From: JBIQJD01 sp044507695
Lineage (GTDB): Bacteria; Bacteroidota; Ignavibacteria; Ignavibacteriales; Ignavibacteriaceae
Direction of reading: 5' to 3'
Assembly: GCA_044507695.1 (NCBI GenBank)
Contig: JBIQJD010000004.1
Location: forward strand, 186,001 to 250,000
Length of the DNA: 64,000 bases
Shown here: positions 63,469 to 64,000 of the stretch, piece after piece
How positions within the stretch are numbered: the stretch's first letter is position 1
How the letters are laid out: each line of letters opens with the position of its first letter
Notes under the pieces: generated by a model
Seen by the model: the letters and a program-made list of their open reading frames with translations, nothing else
What the model was told of the DNA's origin: nothing
Database searches by the model: none
Position numbers and translations under genes: made by a program

Positions 63469-64000
63469 TTATTCTATTGCATTAACAACCGCATCATGCA
63501 GTTTTGGGCGCACCCTTGAAAGTTTGTTGTTGTTTCTTGTTGGATAAACCCGGTTTGTTAAAAATATTACAAATAAATTTCTGGTTGGATCAGTCCACAC
63601 GGATGTACCTGTATATCCGGTATGCCCATAAGAATCAATGCTGAATAAATTTCCGGCCGAAGAACCTCTCGGTGATTTTGTATCCCAGCCAATTCCTCTT
63701 GAGCTGAGATCACTTTGTTTTTTAACAAACATTTCTACCGTTTCAGGTTTGATGTATTGCTTACCCTGGTAACTTCCTTTTTGCAGAAGCATTTGCAAAA
63801 GTACTGCAATATCACCGGAAGAAGAGAACAATCCGGCATGCCCTGCAACTCCGCCAAGCAACGATGAAGCTTCATCATGAACTTCCCCTCTCAGCGGACG
63901 ATGACGCCAGTAGTTATCAATTTCTGTTGGCGCAATTTTGAATTTTAATTCAGCGGGCGGATTGTACATTGTGCTGTTCATTCCAAGCGGAGAAAAAATT
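63469..64000 (-). CDS. C-terminal part of a second GH3/serine-hydrolase paralogue (cut by window end)
   Basis: The frame is open through the window end; codons before the ATG at 63981 read IFSPLGMNSTMYNPP, matching FGPLQMHRTMYNPP of the gene at 60265, so that ATG is internal. Visible are the last 177 residues of the serine hydrolase domain with VAGHAGLFSS, RGIGWDTKSPRGSSAGNLF and YGHTGYTGTSVW. It is a tandem paralogue of the upstream copy; whether it also carries GH3 is not visible. Confidence 0.85.
   Translation of the reverse strand, partial: IFSPLGMNSTMYNPPAELKFKIAPTEIDNYWRHRPLRGEVHDEASSLLGGVAGHAGLFSSSGDIAVLLQMLLQKGSYQGKQYIKPETVEMFVKKQSDLSSRGIGWDTKSPRGSSAGNLFSIDSYGHTGYTGTSVWTDPTRNLFVIFLTNRVYPTRNNNKLSRVRPKLHDAVVNAIE

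Overview
The window looks like chromosomal DNA from an Ignavibacteria-type bacterium (Ignavibacteriota, close to Bacteroidota and Chlorobi). This rests on the AT-rich composition, the didermic envelope genes (heptose synthesis, TamB, Omp85-type barrels), GldC, an S46 dipeptidyl-peptidase, GH3/serine-hydrolase fusions, a K+-dependent membrane pyrophosphatase, and promoters of both the sigma70 type (TTGACT-17-TATATT) and the Bacteroidota type (TATCTTTG). No rRNA, tRNA, CRISPR array or intact transposase was seen.

Layout. 1-0.6 kb: the 3' end of a possible restriction endonuclease. 0.6-12 kb: an envelope block on the + strand (split heptose kinase and adenylyltransferase, TamB, RNase R, and a peptidase/PD40/outer-membrane-barrel fusion). 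12-13.8 kb: small envelope and zinc-ribbon genes. 13.8-22.1 kb: an accessory island with several 6-bladed beta-propeller lipoproteins, a LuxR-type regulator, a MauE/DoxX redox membrane protein, an O-antigen-ligase/TPR protein, a small six-cysteine secreted-peptide precursor and a CxxC thioredoxin-like protein. It also holds decayed genes (an alginate lyase tail and a truncated propeller) and repeats. 22.2-30.2 kb: RND efflux (permease, fusion protein, permease). 30.3-36.9 kb: housekeeping genes (prs, rplY, pth, hppA, rpsF-ssb-rpsR-rplI, rpmB). 37-50.2 kb: metabolic and protein-turnover genes, mostly on the - strand (TsaC-like, SDR, AmmeMemoRadiSam enzyme, creatininase-like, pyk, Lon-like protease, phosphohexomutase). 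50.3-58.9 kb: DPP7-like peptidase, GldC, cydAB, a small gene graveyard, sorbosone-dehydrogenase-like lipoprotein and PspC. 59-64 kb: LytTR regulator and two tandem GH3/serine-hydrolase genes, the second cut by the window end.

The strongest candidate for an undescribed system is the 16.7-22.1 kb set. Two 17-bp palindromes, 22 bp apart, sit right against a good -35/-10 pair after the LuxR-type gene. The genes downstream encode redox membrane protein, polysaccharide ligase/oligosaccharyltransferase-like protein, Cys-rich precursor, beta-propeller lipoprotein and CxxC protein. They look like a regulated pathway for making, oxidising and perhaps glycosylating a secreted disulfide-rich peptide. A decayed paralogue of the regulator and a propeller fragment at 56.8-57.4 kb suggest a second, lost copy.
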